64,000 nucleotides of DNA from Parazoarcus communis (GCF_003111665.1 NZ_CP022188.1:1550001-1614000); one strand, 5' to 3'. Positions 44,250 to 54,220 are shown, counted from the first letter of the stretch. Translations and numbers: made by a program. Notes: generated by a model not told the origin, from the letters alone.

Positions 44250-44966
44250 TCAACCCCCTAGTGCAGCCTGTTGCAGTTCGGTCAGGCGACCGATGCCGGC
44301 CTCGGCGAGATCGAGCAGGGCGTTGAGTTCGGTACGCGAAAAGGCAGCGCCTTCGGCCGTGCCCTGCACTTCGATGAGACCGCCGGCGCCGGTCATGACC
44401 ACATTCATGTCGGTGTCGCAGTCGGAATCTTCATCGTAGTCGAGGTCGAGCACCGGTGTGCCCTTGTAGATGCCCACCGATACGGCGGCCACGAAGTCGG
44501 TCATCGGGCTGGTGGCAAGCTTGCCGTCGGCGACCAGCTTGTCGAGCGCATCGCGTACCGCGACACAGGCGCCGGTGATGGCAGCCGTGCGGGTGCCACC
44601 ATCGGCCTGCAGCACGTCGCAGTCGATGGTGATCTGGCGTTCGCCGAGCGCGGTGAGGTCGACCACTGCACGCAGGCTGCGGCCGATCAGGCGCTGGATT
44701 TCCTGGGTGCGGCCGCTTTGCTTGCCCTTGGCCGCTTCACGCGCGCTGCGGGTATGAGTGGCACGCGGCAGCATGCCGTATTCGGCGGTGAGCCAGCCCT
44801 GACCCTTGCCGCGCAGGAAGCCCGGCACGGTTTCTTCCACGCTGGCAGTGCACAGCACCCGGGTTTCACCGAACTCGACCAGCACCGAACCTTCGGCGTG
44901 ACGGGTGAAGCCGCGGGTGATGCGGACGGGGCGGAGTTGATCGGGCTTGCGTTGACTGGGTCGCAT
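44250..44966 (-). CDS. rph: Ribonuclease PH
   Basis: RNase PH trims tRNA 3' ends by phosphorolysis. The 238-residue protein has the full family pattern: [19 protein letters not shown] at the start, [20 protein letters not shown], the [20 protein letters not shown] active-site loop and [20 protein letters not shown]. Length is normal. It precedes rdgB by 4 bp. Confidence 0.97.
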   Translation of the reverse strand: MRPSQRKPDQLRPVRITRGFTRHAEGSVLVEFGETRVLCTASVEETVPGFLRGKGQGWLTAEYGMLPRATHTRSAREAAKGKQSGRTQEIQRLIGRSLRAVVDLTALGERQITIDCDVLQADGGTRTAAITGACVAVRDALDKLVADGKLATSPMTDFVAAVSVGIYKGTPVLDLDYDEDSDCDTDMNVVMTGAGGLIEVQGTAEGAAFSRTELNALLDLAEAGIGRLTELQQAALGG

Positions 44967-44983
44967 TGCAGATTCCTGTTGCT

Positions 44984-45901
44984 TTACTTGGTGAATTTCT
45001 TGATGGCCGAGTTGATCTCGGAGATGGCGCGTTCGATTTCGTCGTCGGTGAGGTCTGCCGCGCTGACCGGGCTACGGGTGCGCTGGAAGGCTTCCATCTG
45101 CGTGGTGAAGTCGTGCAGAGCCATGGTCTGGGTGGATACCGAGTCGGGCACGGCCTCGCCCAGATCGTCGTGCCAGCACATGGTGACCATCGACAGGTTG
45201 TCGCAGGTTGCGCCGGCAAGCGTCTCGGCCTCGGACATGAGCTTCGGAACGGCCTCGAGCAGATTGGTTCCGGTCAGGCCGCGCAGCAGGCCCTGATTGC
45301 CCACTGGCCCCCATACGCCGTCCGAGCAGATGGCGATGATGTCGCCGTCCTGCAGCAGGGTGCGGCGCGAGAACTCGATCTGCGGCGGATGGGTGCCACC
45401 CAGGCAGGAGTAGATGCGGTTGCGCCCGGGGTGGGTCGCCGCGCCTTCCGCGTCGAGCAGGCCCTGATCCATCATCAGCTGCACGCGCGAGTGGTCGCGG
45501 GTCTGCACGTTGATCCTGCCCTGGCGCAGCAGGTAGAGACGCGAGTCGCCGGCATGAGCCCAGTGCGCGTAGCCTTCCTGCACCACGCAGACGACGATGG
45601 TCGTGCGCGGCGCCTCGGGCAGATTCTTGTCGAGGGCGTAGTCGAGGATGGCATGGTGCGCGCTCGACAGCACCCGCGACAGGAACAGCGCTGGGTCTTC
45701 CAGCTTGGGCTGGGCCTCGCGCTGGAAGGCCTGAGTGATGTACTGCACGGCAATATGAGAGGCGACCTCGCCATGGAGGTGGCCACCCATGCCGTCGGCA
45801 AGCACCATGATCAGGGCGTCGCGCGAGTAGCAGTAGGCGATGCGGTCCTGATTGGTCTTGCGTTTGCCGATACGGCTTTCCTGGAAGATGGTGAATCTCA
45901 C
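44984..45901 (-). CDS. PP2C-family serine/threonine phosphatase
   Basis: The 305-residue protein has the metal-binding Asp residues of PP2C phosphatases: [39 protein letters not shown] and a late ICSDGVWG and CDNLSMV. It should reverse phosphorylation by the kinase encoded 11 bp upstream. The GTG at 45901 has GGGAG before it and the reading frame further up lies within the kinase gene, so GTG is chosen. The C-terminal 60 residues beyond the phosphatase fold are helical and variable. Confidence 0.92.
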   Translation of the reverse strand: MRFTIFQESRIGKRKTNQDRIAYCYSRDALIMVLADGMGGHLHGEVASHIAVQYITQAFQREAQPKLEDPALFLSRVLSSAHHAILDYALDKNLPEAPRTTIVVCVVQEGYAHWAHAGDSRLYLLRQGRINVQTRDHSRVQLMMDQGLLDAEGAATHPGRNRIYSCLGGTHPPQIEFSRRTLLQDGDIIAICSDGVWGPVGNQGLLRGLTGTNLLEAVPKLMSEAETLAGATCDNLSMVTMCWHDDLGEAVPDSVSTQTMALHDFTTQMEAFQRTRSPVSAADLTDDEIERAISEINSAIKKFTK

Positions 45902-45912
45902 GACGTGCTCCC

Positions 45913-46860
45913 TCAGCCCTTGCCGATGAAGGTTTTGAGCCGGGACCCGAGGTCGGTAAACCAGGTCGCCGGCATGGCTTCGCCCGCCTGCTTTTGCATC
46001 AGCGCCTTCTGCAACGAGTAGACGCTTTGCGGACGCTTCAGGGGGTCGAGGTGCAGGCACCACTCGACCAGCTCCAATAGCTGTTCAGAATACTTGCCGG
46101 CATGCGTTTTTGATACCGGTTGTACGGTATCGCGCTTGATGCGCTCGTCCGAGCGCAGCGGCGCGGTGCCGACGATGCAGGCATACATGCTGGCGCCGAC
46201 ACTGTAGATGTCGCTCCACGGCCCGAGGGCTTCGCGGTTGCCGAACTGCTCGGGCGAGGCGAAGCCGGGGGTGTACATCGGCTTGAGCATCGGCTGCTCG
46301 AGCGCCAGCGTCTGGCGCGCGGCGCCGAAGTCGAGCAGCACCGGCGTGCTGTCTGCACGCAGGTAGATGTTCGATGGCTTGATGTCGAGGTGCAGCAGCT
46401 TGTGCGCATGCACTTCGCGCAGGCCGTTGAGCATGCGCGTGAACACGCCGCGGATGAAGCGCTCGCGCACTTCGCCCTTGTGTTTCTGGATGTAGTCGTG
46501 AAGGGTGCGGCCGCGCTCGAACTGCATCACCATGTACACCGTCTGGTTGGCGCGGAAGAAGTTGAGCACGCGCACAACGTTGGGATGCATCAGCTTGGCC
46601 AGCGAGCGCCCTTCCTCGAAAAAGCACTTCATGCCGTAGCGGAAGGCGGGCTGGTTTTCGTCCGAGACCTGCGGTTCGATCTCGCCGTCCTTGCGCAGGG
46701 CGAGCGAGTTCGGCAGGTACTCCTTGATCGCGACCGGCGTGCCGTCGGTATCGTAAGCGAGATACACAATGGAGAAGCCGCCGAGCGATAGCTGGCGCTC
46801 GATCTTGTAATGATCGAGTTGAAAGCCGGAGGGGAGTGCGCAGTTTGCTTGAGGCGGCAT
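45913..46860 (-). CDS. Serine/threonine protein kinase
   Basis: The 315-residue kinase has the glycine loop LSLGGFSIVYLA, the lysine in VAIKEYLPNSLALR, the catalytic HLDIKPSNIYL (Asp in place of HRD), LLDFGAARQ as the DFG motif and PGFASPEQF in the activation segment. No transmembrane segment is visible, so it is cytosolic. It pairs with the PP2C phosphatase gene downstream. Divergent from yicC over about 90 bp. Confidence 0.93.
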   Translation of the reverse strand: MPPQANCALPSGFQLDHYKIERQLSLGGFSIVYLAYDTDGTPVAIKEYLPNSLALRKDGEIEPQVSDENQPAFRYGMKCFFEEGRSLAKLMHPNVVRVLNFFRANQTVYMVMQFERGRTLHDYIQKHKGEVRERFIRGVFTRMLNGLREVHAHKLLHLDIKPSNIYLRADSTPVLLDFGAARQTLALEQPMLKPMYTPGFASPEQFGNREALGPWSDIYSVGASMYACIVGTAPLRSDERIKRDTVQPVSKTHAGKYSEQLLELVEWCLHLDPLKRPQSVYSLQKALMQKQAGEAMPATWFTDLGSRLKTFIGKG

Positions 46861-46952
46861 CTTCGAGGGCGCTAATATTCGGCTTTCCGCAGCTTCATCT
46901 GACAGGGCCCTGCAGTGTAAACGATCGCAGCAGGTTCCCGGAGACCCTACCC

Positions 46953-47819
46953 ATGATTCACAGCATGACAGGCTTCGCGGTGCAAACCCGTGACCTAGGC
47001 CCCGTTAGCCTTCATCTAGAGCTGCGCAGCGTCAACTCCCGCTATCTGGACCTCAACTTCCGCATTGTCGAAGATCTGCGCCAGGCCGAGCCCGCGATTC
47101 GCGAGCAGATCACCGGCCGCCTCAGCCGGGGCAAGGTCGAGTGCCGTCTGAACCTGCAGACCAACAATGCTGCGCCGCGCACGCTGGCGCTCAATAGTGG
47201 TCTGCTGGCCCAGCTCGCCGACGCCCAGACCAAGGTGCAGGCGCAGTTTCCGTCGGCCAAGCCGATGTCGGTGGGCGAGTTGCTGCGCTGGCCGGGCATG
47301 CTGGCCGATGATGGCGTGACCTTCGAGCAGATGCAGCCGGCCATTGCCGAGCTGGCGCGCGCGGCGCTCGACGAGCTCGTCGCCACCCGCGGGCGCGAGG
47401 GTGAGAAGCTGGCCGAGATGATCCGCGAGCGCATCACGCGCATGCGCGAACTGGTGGAGCTTGCCACGCCGCGCATGCCGGCGATCGTCGTCGAGTATCA
47501 GAACAAGCTCACCGCCCGCCTGCGCGATGCGGTGGCCACGCTGGACGAAGATCGCATCCGCCAGGAAGTTGCGCTTTACGCTCAGCGCATCGACGTGGCC
47601 GAAGAGCTCACCCGCCTCACCACGCACCTCGACGAGCTCGAGCGCATCCTCAAGGCAGGGGGTTCGGCCGGCAAGCGTCTCGACTTCCTGATGCAGGAGC
47701 TCAATCGCGAGGCCAACACCCTGGCTTCAAAATCGCCGGCAACCGACATCACGGCGGTGGCGATGGAGATGAAGGTGCTGATCGAACAGATCCGCGAGCA
47801 GGTTCAGAACCTGGAGTAG
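46953..47819 (+). CDS. yicC: YicC/YloC-family endoribonuclease
   Basis: The 288-residue protein has the conserved N-terminus MIHSMTGFAV, the ELRSVNSRYLDLNFRI block and the C-terminal signature GKRLDFLMQELNREANTLAS KS. The family cuts RNA, including small RNAs. ATG 46953 is chosen; a longer frame overlaps the kinase. In related genomes yicC commonly precedes gmk; here gmk is 16 kb away at 63788. Confidence 0.95.
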   Translation: MIHSMTGFAVQTRDLGPVSLHLELRSVNSRYLDLNFRIVEDLRQAEPAIREQITGRLSRGKVECRLNLQTNNAAPRTLALNSGLLAQLADAQTKVQAQFPSAKPMSVGELLRWPGMLADDGVTFEQMQPAIAELARAALDELVATRGREGEKLAEMIRERITRMRELVELATPRMPAIVVEYQNKLTARLRDAVATLDEDRIRQEVALYAQRIDVAEELTRLTTHLDELERILKAGGSAGKRLDFLMQELNREANTLASKSPATDITAVAMEMKVLIEQIREQVQNLE

Positions 47820-47823
47820 AAAA

Positions 47824-48714
47824 ATGACCCCGCGCGACTTGCTGCTGGCCTTGTTGGTGGTTGTGGTGTGGGGTGTGAATTTCGTGGTCATCAAGGCGGG
47901 CGTGTCCGAGCTGCCCCCATTGCTGCTCGGCGCCTTGCGCTTTGTCGCCGCGGCCTTCCCGGCGGTGCTGCTGTTCCGTCGCCCGGACGTGCCCTTGCGC
48001 CTCTTGCTGGCTTACGGGCTGACGATTTCGGTGGGGCAGTTCGCCTTTCTGTTCACCGCCATCCATGTCGGCATGCCGTCCGGCCTGGCATCACTGGTGC
48101 TGCAGTCGCAGGCCTTCTTCACCATGCTCTTTGCCGCCTTCTGGCTCAAGGAGACGTGGCGTCCAAGCCAGCTGGGCGGGCTGGTGCTGGCGGCCTGCGG
48201 TCTGGCGCTGATCGGATCCGCCCACGGCGTGAGCATGCCGCTTGGCGGCTTTCTGCTGACCCTGCTGGCTGCGTCGATGTGGGCCGCCGGCAATATCGTG
48301 ACGCGCGAGATCGGGCGCCACGGTCCGGTGGACATGCAGGCGCTGGTGGTGTGGGCCAGCCTGGTGCCGCCGCTGCCTTTCCTGCTGCTGTCGCTTCTGA
48401 TCGAGGGGCCGACGGCCATCGGGCACGCGCTTGCCGCGTTCAGCCTGCAATCCGCTGCTGCCATCGCCTATCTCGCCTGGGTCGCAACGCTGCTGGGCTA
48501 CGGCATCTGGAGCCGGCTGTTGTCGCGCTACCCGGCCAACCAGGTCGCACCGTTCTCCTTGCTGGTGCCGGTGGTAGGCCTGACGACCGGATGGGTGGTC
48601 TATGGCGAAGAGCTGCAGCCGGTCCACTTCGCCGGCGGCGCGCTCCTGATGGCGGGGCTTGCGGTCAATCTGTTCGGCGCGCGAATCATGGCGCGCTTGA
48701 AGCGGATGGCTTGA
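47824..48714 (+). CDS. EamA/DMT-family transporter
   Basis: The 296-residue protein has ten hydrophobic helices in two EamA repeats, starting LLLALLVVVVWGVNFVVIKA. SGLASLVLQSQAFFTMLFAA ends the first half, and the second half has VVWASLVPPLPFLLLSLL and PFSLLVPVVGLTTGWVVYGE. Members export amino acids or other metabolites; the substrate cannot be told. Begins 4 bp after yicC. Confidence 0.9.
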   Translation: MTPRDLLLALLVVVVWGVNFVVIKAGVSELPPLLLGALRFVAAAFPAVLLFRRPDVPLRLLLAYGLTISVGQFAFLFTAIHVGMPSGLASLVLQSQAFFTMLFAAFWLKETWRPSQLGGLVLAACGLALIGSAHGVSMPLGGFLLTLLAASMWAAGNIVTREIGRHGPVDMQALVVWASLVPPLPFLLLSLLIEGPTAIGHALAAFSLQSAAAIAYLAWVATLLGYGIWSRLLSRYPANQVAPFSLLVPVVGLTTGWVVYGEELQPVHFAGGALLMAGLAVNLFGARIMARLKRMA

Positions 48715-48718
48715 GCCT

Positions 48719-50359
48719 TCAGCGTCGGCCCAGTTGCTCGTGCAGTTGTGTCAGTGCCCGCGACAGGGCCGCAGGGCGCAGCACGGTGCGGTAGTTGCCA
48801 TGGCCGAACACCCGGCGCAGGGCGTCGCCGGCCTGGCTGTCGAGCGCGAGGCAGAAGACATGGATGCCCGCCTTGCGCGCCTCACGCACTGCGGCGGCGG
48901 CGTCTTCACGCAGGTAGGCGTCGTCGAATACGTCGATGTCCGAGGCTTCGCCGTCGCTGAGCAGCACCAGGTGCCGGCTGCCTTCGCGCTCGTCGCGCAT
49001 GCACGTCACCGCGTGGCGGATGGCCGCGCCCATGCGGGTGGAGTGGCGCGCGTGCACGCCGCTCAGCGTCTGCTCGAGCCGTCCGGGATCGTCCATGCCG
49101 AATTCGCTCAGGCGCAGGTAATCGACCTGCTCGCGGGTGTTAGACGAAAAGCCGTGCACCGCCACCCGGTCGCCGCTGCGGATGGCCGCCGCCTGCAGTG
49201 CGATGGCGGCTTCACGCTCGAGATCGAGCACGGTGGTGCCATCGGCGTCGATCACGTCGTTGGCTGAGGTGGACAGGTCGAGCAACAGCAGCAGGCTTCG
49301 GCGGCGCGGGCTGCGGCCGCTGCGGCGGTGGATGCGCGGCTCGGGCGGCGCGCCGATGCGGCGGTCGATCATCAGCTCGGTGGCGGCGTCGAGGTCGATG
49401 TCCTCACCCTCCTGCTGCCTGCGCAGGCGTACACGGTGATCCAGTTGCGTCACGCGGTGGGGCGCGGTTCCGGAGCGGTGCCGGGTGGCGGTGTGGGGCC
49501 CTGCTGGAGGCGGGGTGCTGCGTTCGACCACGGTGCTCCAGCGCACGCGCTCGCGCTCGAGCCGGTAGTCCCATTCCGGGTAGGGGTAGCGGGCGAGAAT
49601 GATCTCCTGCGGCGACGCGCTCTGGTTGCTGCGGCTGCCCGCCGGTGCGGACGGGGCGTCGACACTGGCCGTGGCCTGCTCGCCTGTCTTGTCGAACATC
49701 CACAGATAGCTGTTGTCGTCGCCGTGCGCATAGGGGACGGCATAGCCCTGCAGGTTCATCCGCACCCGCATCTGACCAAGGTCGTTGGCGAGCACCGAGG
49801 CGACGGCGCGCAACGCGGCCGGATCGTCGAGTCGTGCGGCTTGCGCTTCGAAAAGGCCCCGACCCTTGCTGACCCAGTAACCGTCGTCCTCGTGGCTGGG
49901 GTCGAGCAGCGCCAGGTGAAGCCGGGCGACGAGGTCGGGAAAGCTGCCCTCCGGACCCTGCGGCTGCCGGCAGGCGAGCCTGGCCTGGTGCAGCAGCGGG
50001 GCGCGCAGCCCCGGGTAGCGTGCGATCAACAGACGCTCGACGCGAGCATCCTCGATGGTCGAGGCCATGGCGATACCCATCGGCTTGAGCTTGCCCACCG
50101 CCTGCGCCGCGGGCGAGAACAGCAGATGGGCAGCAGCATGCGCGATGGCGGCGAGGCGCAGATCATCGTCGGTGTCTGCCGGCAGCAGGAGCCTGTCGGC
50201 GCGCAGGATCGGGCGTGACTGTTCCGATCCGGGCTGGTCGGCCGTAAGCCATTGAACGTCTATCCGGCGCCCGCTCAGCGCGTCGATGAGGTGGCCGAGG
50301 GACTCCAGGCTGCGCGAAGCGGTATCCGCCGCAGGCAAGGACTCAGCCGAGGCAGGCAT
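48719..50359 (-). CDS. VWA-domain protein of the NorD/CbbO type
   Basis: The 546-residue protein has a helical N-terminal region (residues 1-300) and a C-terminal von Willebrand A domain. Its MIDAS motif is LLLLDLSTSANDVI (DxSxS), followed by GDRVAVHGFSSNTREQVDYL and HLVLLSDGEASDIDV. Such proteins partner a MoxR-type AAA ATPase to activate or remodel metalloenzymes (NorD with NorQ, CbbO with CbbQ). It overlaps the ATPase gene by 17 bp. The location next to amidase genes suggests an amide- or urea-related client, which is inference. Confidence 0.85.
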   Translation of the reverse strand: MPASAESLPAADTASRSLESLGHLIDALSGRRIDVQWLTADQPGSEQSRPILRADRLLLPADTDDDLRLAAIAHAAAHLLFSPAAQAVGKLKPMGIAMASTIEDARVERLLIARYPGLRAPLLHQARLACRQPQGPEGSFPDLVARLHLALLDPSHEDDGYWVSKGRGLFEAQAARLDDPAALRAVASVLANDLGQMRVRMNLQGYAVPYAHGDDNSYLWMFDKTGEQATASVDAPSAPAGSRSNQSASPQEIILARYPYPEWDYRLERERVRWSTVVERSTPPPAGPHTATRHRSGTAPHRVTQLDHRVRLRRQQEGEDIDLDAATELMIDRRIGAPPEPRIHRRSGRSPRRRSLLLLLDLSTSANDVIDADGTTVLDLEREAAIALQAAAIRSGDRVAVHGFSSNTREQVDYLRLSEFGMDDPGRLEQTLSGVHARHSTRMGAAIRHAVTCMRDEREGSRHLVLLSDGEASDIDVFDDAYLREDAAAAVREARKAGIHVFCLALDSQAGDALRRVFGHGNYRTVLRPAALSRALTQLHEQLGRR

Positions 50360-51143
50360 CCACGATGTCCTGCAGGGCCTGACGCAGATCGGGGTCGTCG
50401 GTGATGGCGCTGGTCATGGCCATGTGGCAGCTCTCGGCCGCTGGCAGTCCATCGCGGATGAGCACGCCGGCATAGACCAGCATCCGGGTGGAGATGCCTT
50501 CGTCCAGGCCGCGGGCACGCAGCGCGCGCGAGTGACGGGCGATATCGACCAAGGTGGCGGCAAGCGCGGGCTCGATTCGAGCTTCGTGGGCGACGATTTC
50601 GGCTTCGGCGCTTGCGTCCGGATAATCGAACTCGAGTGCGGCAAAGCGCTGGCGGGTGGAGGGCTTGAGGCTCTTCGCACTGCTCTGGTAGCCCGGGTTG
50701 TAGGACACCACGAGCTGGAAGTCTGGATGTGCCGTGACCACTTCACCCTTGCGGTCGAGCGGCAGCTTGCGCCGCGAGTCGGTGAGCGGGTGGATCACCA
50801 CGGTGGTGTCCTGGCGCGTCTCGACCACTTCGTCGAGATAGCAGATGGCTCCGCGGCGGGCGGCCACGGTCAGCGGGCCGTCGTGCCAGTGGGTGCCGTC
50901 GGCGTCGAGCAGGAAGCGCCCGACGAGGTCGGCTGCGGTCATGTCTTCGTTGCAGGCGAGGGTGATCAGCGGCTTGCCCAGGCGCCAGGCCATGTATTCG
51001 ACGAAGCGCGTCTTGCCACAGCCGGTGGGCCCTTTCAGGATCAGGGGCAGGCGGTGGGCGTAGGCGTGCTCGTAGAGCGCGATCTCGTGGCCGACCGGAC
51101 GGTAGTAGGGTTCTGCGCTGAAACGGTAGTCGGAGAGGTCCAT
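50343..51143 (-). CDS. MoxR-type AAA+ ATPase (CbbQ/NirQ/NorQ family)
   Basis: The 266-residue ATPase has Walker A GPTGCGKTRFVEY, the family block ITLACNEDMTAADLVGRFLL, Walker B GAICYLDEVVETR, the sensor VSYNPGYQ and the arginine stretch KPSTRQRFAALEF. ATG 51143 (MDLSDYRFSAEPYYRPVGHE) matches relatives; the longer frame upstream is non-coding and contains a large palindrome. Acts with the VWA protein downstream as a chaperone-like pair. Confidence 0.9.
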   Translation of the reverse strand: MDLSDYRFSAEPYYRPVGHEIALYEHAYAHRLPLILKGPTGCGKTRFVEYMAWRLGKPLITLACNEDMTAADLVGRFLLDADGTHWHDGPLTVAARRGAICYLDEVVETRQDTTVVIHPLTDSRRKLPLDRKGEVVTAHPDFQLVVSYNPGYQSSAKSLKPSTRQRFAALEFDYPDASAEAEIVAHEARIEPALAATLVDIARHSRALRARGLDEGISTRMLVYAGVLIRDGLPAAESCHMAMTSAITDDPDLRQALQDIVDACLG

Positions 51144-51275
51144 TATTGCTGGTCCGGTTTTTGCGTTGAGTGCGCTGTTCGAATCTGCTTTTGGCTGGCC
51201 GCGGTCCGCGGTCAACGGGTAGTGTGAAGCACTGTGTGGCTCTCGGTTTTCGGCGAACTGGGCACAAACGTCGGT

Positions 51276-51458
51276 CGGAGCGGGGTGGGTGACGGAGCGG
51301 CGATTTCGGGCCCGCCGCAGTCGGTCCTGGCATCCCGGGGATGTCCGGGCCGGCTGTTTGAGCGCAGCGAGTTCCGGCCCGGCCGGGATGGCGGGGGCGA
51401 CTGCGGGAACCCGAAGGGCGAGGCCCGCATGAGCCGATCCGTCACCCACCCCGCTCCG
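51276..51458. repeat. Palindromic MITE-like intergenic element
   Basis: The ends are a 20-bp perfect inverted repeat, CGGAGCGGGGTGGGTGACGG at 51276-51295 and its complement at 51439-51458. Inside, further complementary pairs are nested: CCGCAGTCG/CGACTGCGG, GGCATCCCGG/CCGGGATGGC and CCGGGCCGG/CCGGCCCGG. They surround a loop CTGTTTGAGCGCAGCGAGTT. The whole 183 bp could fold as one long hairpin. It has no coding capacity and separates the MoxR pair from amiE. Upstream 51144-51275 holds nothing recognisable. Confidence 0.7.
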
Positions 51459-51483
51459 GCTACAGTCGATGAAGACGGTCGTT

Positions 51484-52521
51484 TCAGCGGTGTTCCGGTT
51501 CCTGGTTCGGAATGCCGTCGATCGGGCATTCGGGCGTGCCCACCGTGCTGCGGGTGATGGCCTCCACCTTCTTGCGCGTGCCTTCGGGATCGTTGATCCA
51601 GTCGGCGTAGAAACCGTAGGGACAGGCGGCGACGCCAGCGGCTTCCTCGCCGGAGTTGATCTTGCCGGTGTAGCCACGGTGCAGCAGCTTGAACAGGTGG
51701 TTCTGCGACTGCGCGTTCTTGCGGAAGTCGCGAATCAGGCTGGTCGACAGCTCGGCGTACTGGATGCCCATGTCCTCCTCACCGCATTCGCCCAGCGTGC
51801 GGCCGTCGAAGCCGACGATCGCGGAGTGGCCGAAGTAGGAATACACGCCGTCGAAGCCCGAGGCATTGGCCACGGCAACGTAGCAGTTGTTCATCCACGC
51901 CATGGCCTTGGCCACCAGCACCTGCTGATCCTTGGCCGGATACATGTAGCCCTGACAGCGCACGATCAGCTCGGCGCCCTTCATTGCGCAGTCGCGCCAG
52001 ATCTCGGGGTAGTTGCCGTCGTCGCAGATGATGAGGCTGATCTTCATGCCCTTGGGGCCGTCGGACACATAGGTGCAGTCGCCCGGATACCAGCCCTCGA
52101 TGGGCACCCAGGGCATGATCTTGCGGTACTTCTGCACGATCTCGCCCTGGTCGTTCATCAGGATCAGGGTGTTGTACGGGGCCTTGTTCGGGTGCTCTTC
52201 GTGGCGCTCGCCGGTGAGCGAGAACACGCCCCACACCTTGGCCGTGCGGCAGGCGGCGGCAAAGATCTCGGTTTCCTCGCCGGGAATGGCCGCGGCGGTG
52301 TCGTACATCTCCTTGGGGTCATACATGATGCCGTGGGTCGAGTACTCGGGAAACACCACCAGGTCCATGCCGGGCAGGCCGCGCTTCATGCCGACTACCA
52401 TGTCGGCGATCTTGCGGGCGTTGGCGATGACCTCTGCCTTGGTATGCAGGCGGGGCATCTTGTAGTTGACGACTGCAACGCCGACGCAGTCCTTGCTGCT
52501 GGAAATATCTCCGTGTCTCAT
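51484..52521 (-). CDS. amiE: Aliphatic amidase
   Basis: AmiE hydrolyses short aliphatic amides such as acetamide and propionamide to the acid and ammonia. The 345-residue protein begins [20 protein letters not shown], almost as in the Pseudomonas enzyme. The nitrilase-superfamily catalytic triad sits at the same numbers: Glu59 (VVFPEYS), Lys134 (KYRKIMPW) and Cys166 ([11 protein letters not shown]). Formamidase AmiF has a different N-terminus, so AmiE is preferred. It follows fmdB in the operon. No amiC/amiR regulators are nearby; the fused kinase and response regulator at 59-63 kb probably replace them. Confidence 0.95.
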   Translation of the reverse strand: MRHGDISSSKDCVGVAVVNYKMPRLHTKAEVIANARKIADMVVGMKRGLPGMDLVVFPEYSTHGIMYDPKEMYDTAAAIPGEETEIFAAACRTAKVWGVFSLTGERHEEHPNKAPYNTLILMNDQGEIVQKYRKIMPWVPIEGWYPGDCTYVSDGPKGMKISLIICDDGNYPEIWRDCAMKGAELIVRCQGYMYPAKDQQVLVAKAMAWMNNCYVAVANASGFDGVYSYFGHSAIVGFDGRTLGECGEEDMGIQYAELSTSLIRDFRKNAQSQNHLFKLLHRGYTGKINSGEEAAGVAACPYGFYADWINDPEGTRKKVEAITRSTVGTPECPIDGIPNQEPEHR

Positions 52522-52556
52522 CTTGCGTGTCCTCGAAACTGGGTTTCAGTGCGCCA

Positions 52557-52898
52557 TCAATGGCTGATCATCCACGGGCGCTTGGTAGGGAAGGTCTTGG
52601 CACCGTCGGGGCTCTTGACGGTCGATTTGGAGAGGCCCGATCCGCATCCGCAGCCCGGCCCGTGACGATGGGTGGCGTGGTGTTCGGCGCTGGTTCTGGG
52701 CGCGTGCGCGGCGCGTTCGTTGGTGGCGTGGGCGATGCGGTTGGTGGATGACATCGTCGCCAGCGTCGGCGCGCTGAGGATCACGCGCTCCGAGCCCTTG
52801 CCGCAGTACGGGCAGATGCACGGGTCGTTGCGCACGGCGATCGGGCGGTAGGCCGTGAAGTCGCCGCAGTCGTCACAGCGGTATTCGTAAGTAGGCAT
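52557..52898 (-). CDS. fmdB: FmdB-family zinc-ribbon protein
   Basis: The 113-residue protein has the zinc ribbon MPTYEYRCDDCGDFTAYRPI with a second pair of cysteines in CICPYCGKGSERVI. A His- and Cys-containing tail follows (HATHRHGPGCGCGSG) that could bind metal. FmdB proteins are encoded next to formamidase genes and were proposed to be regulatory. ATG 52898 follows GAGGAG. It lies between fmdA and amiE. Confidence 0.9.
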   Translation of the reverse strand: MPTYEYRCDDCGDFTAYRPIAVRNDPCICPYCGKGSERVILSAPTLATMSSTNRIAHATNERAAHAPRTSAEHHATHRHGPGCGCGSGLSKSTVKSPDGAKTFPTKRPWMISH

Positions 52899-52966
52899 CC
52901 CGGAACTCCTCGAATCTTGCAGGGCAAAGCGCTGCGCGCCGCGAGGGCGCGCAGCGATGGTCAGGC

Positions 52967-54199
52967 TCAGACCTTGTCGTAGGCGATCGGCAGGTCGGCC
53001 GTGCCGGTGATGAACTTGGTCGGACCCGATGCGTTGGGGTTGATGTCGAACTCGAAGATCTCGGTCGGCAGCCACAGGGTCGCGCAGGCGTTCGGAATAT
53101 CGACCACGCCACTGATGTGGCCCTGCACCGGCGCAGTACCGAGCAGCGAGTAGGCCTGCGCGCCCGAATAGCCGAACTTCTTCAGATACTCGATGGCGTT
53201 GAGGCAGGCCTGGCGATAGGCGACATGCACGTCCAGATAGTGCTGCTTGCCTTCCTCATCCACCGAGATGCCCTCGAAGATGACGTAGTCCTTGTAGTTC
53301 GGCGTGATCGGGCTGGGCTTGAAGATCGGATTCTTGATCGCGTACTTCTCCATGCCGCCCTTGATCAGCGACACACGCATGTGCACCCAGCCGGCCATCT
53401 CGATGGCGCCGCAGAAGGTGATCTCGCCATCGCCCTGCGAGAAGTGCAGGTCGCCCACCGACAGACCGGCGCCCTTTACATAGACCGGGAAGAAGATCTT
53501 CGCGCCGCGCGACAGATCCTTGATGTCGCAGTTGCCGCCGTGTTCGCGCGGCGGCACCGTGCGTGCGCCTTCGGCTGCGGCCTTGTCGCGTGCTTCGCCC
53601 TGCATCTTGCCCATGTGGGCGGTCTTCGGGGCCGGCGGGTTGGCCAGCGGCGGCACGCGGTCGGGCTGGGTGGCGATGAAGTCCACTTCGCGCTCGTTCC
53701 ACATGTCGAGCATCTTCTGGTCGGGCAGGCAGCCGATCAGGCCGGGGTGGATCAGGCCGGCGAAGTTCACGCCGGGAATGTGGCGGCTCTTGGTGAACAT
53801 GCCTTCGAAGTCCCAGATCGACTTCTGTGCATGGGGGAAGTGCTCGGTGAGGAAGCCACCGCCATTGGTCTTGGAGAAGAAGCCGTTGAAGCCCCACAGG
53901 CTGTCGTCGCGGGCGCCGATGTCGAGCAGGTCGACCACCAGCAGGTCGCCCGGCTCGGCACCTTCGACGCCGACCGGGCCGGACAGGAAGTGCACGGTGG
54001 ACAGATCGACATCGCGCACGTCGGCAGCGTCGTCGTCGTTCTTGATCGCGCCACCGGTCCAGTCATAGGTTTCGAGCACGAAATCGTCGCCCGGCTTGAC
54101 CCAGCAGGCCATGGGAATATCCGGGTGCCAGCGGTTGTGGACCATCTCGTTTTCATACGGGGACTGCTTGAGATCGACCTTGATCAGAGTTTCAGGCAT
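52967..54199 (-). CDS. fmdA: Formamidase (acetamidase/formamidase family)
   Basis: FmdA hydrolyses formamide to formate and ammonia. The 410-residue protein begins MPETLIKVDLKQSPYENEMV HNRWHPDIP and has the conserved GDDFVLETYDWTGG, SGPVGVEGAEPGDLLVVDLL, FPGVNF-like HIPGVNFAGLIHPGLIGCLP and GDLHFSQGDGEITFCGAIEM blocks. It belongs to the metal-dependent, non-nitrilase formamidases. It lies directly downstream of the ABC transporter genes, consistent with uptake followed by hydrolysis. Confidence 0.96.
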   Translation of the reverse strand: MPETLIKVDLKQSPYENEMVHNRWHPDIPMACWVKPGDDFVLETYDWTGGAIKNDDDAADVRDVDLSTVHFLSGPVGVEGAEPGDLLVVDLLDIGARDDSLWGFNGFFSKTNGGGFLTEHFPHAQKSIWDFEGMFTKSRHIPGVNFAGLIHPGLIGCLPDQKMLDMWNEREVDFIATQPDRVPPLANPPAPKTAHMGKMQGEARDKAAAEGARTVPPREHGGNCDIKDLSRGAKIFFPVYVKGAGLSVGDLHFSQGDGEITFCGAIEMAGWVHMRVSLIKGGMEKYAIKNPIFKPSPITPNYKDYVIFEGISVDEEGKQHYLDVHVAYRQACLNAIEYLKKFGYSGAQAYSLLGTAPVQGHISGVVDIPNACATLWLPTEIFEFDINPNASGPTKFITGTADLPIAYDKV

Positions 54200-54220
54200 G
54201 GCATACCTCTTTGGTGTGAG

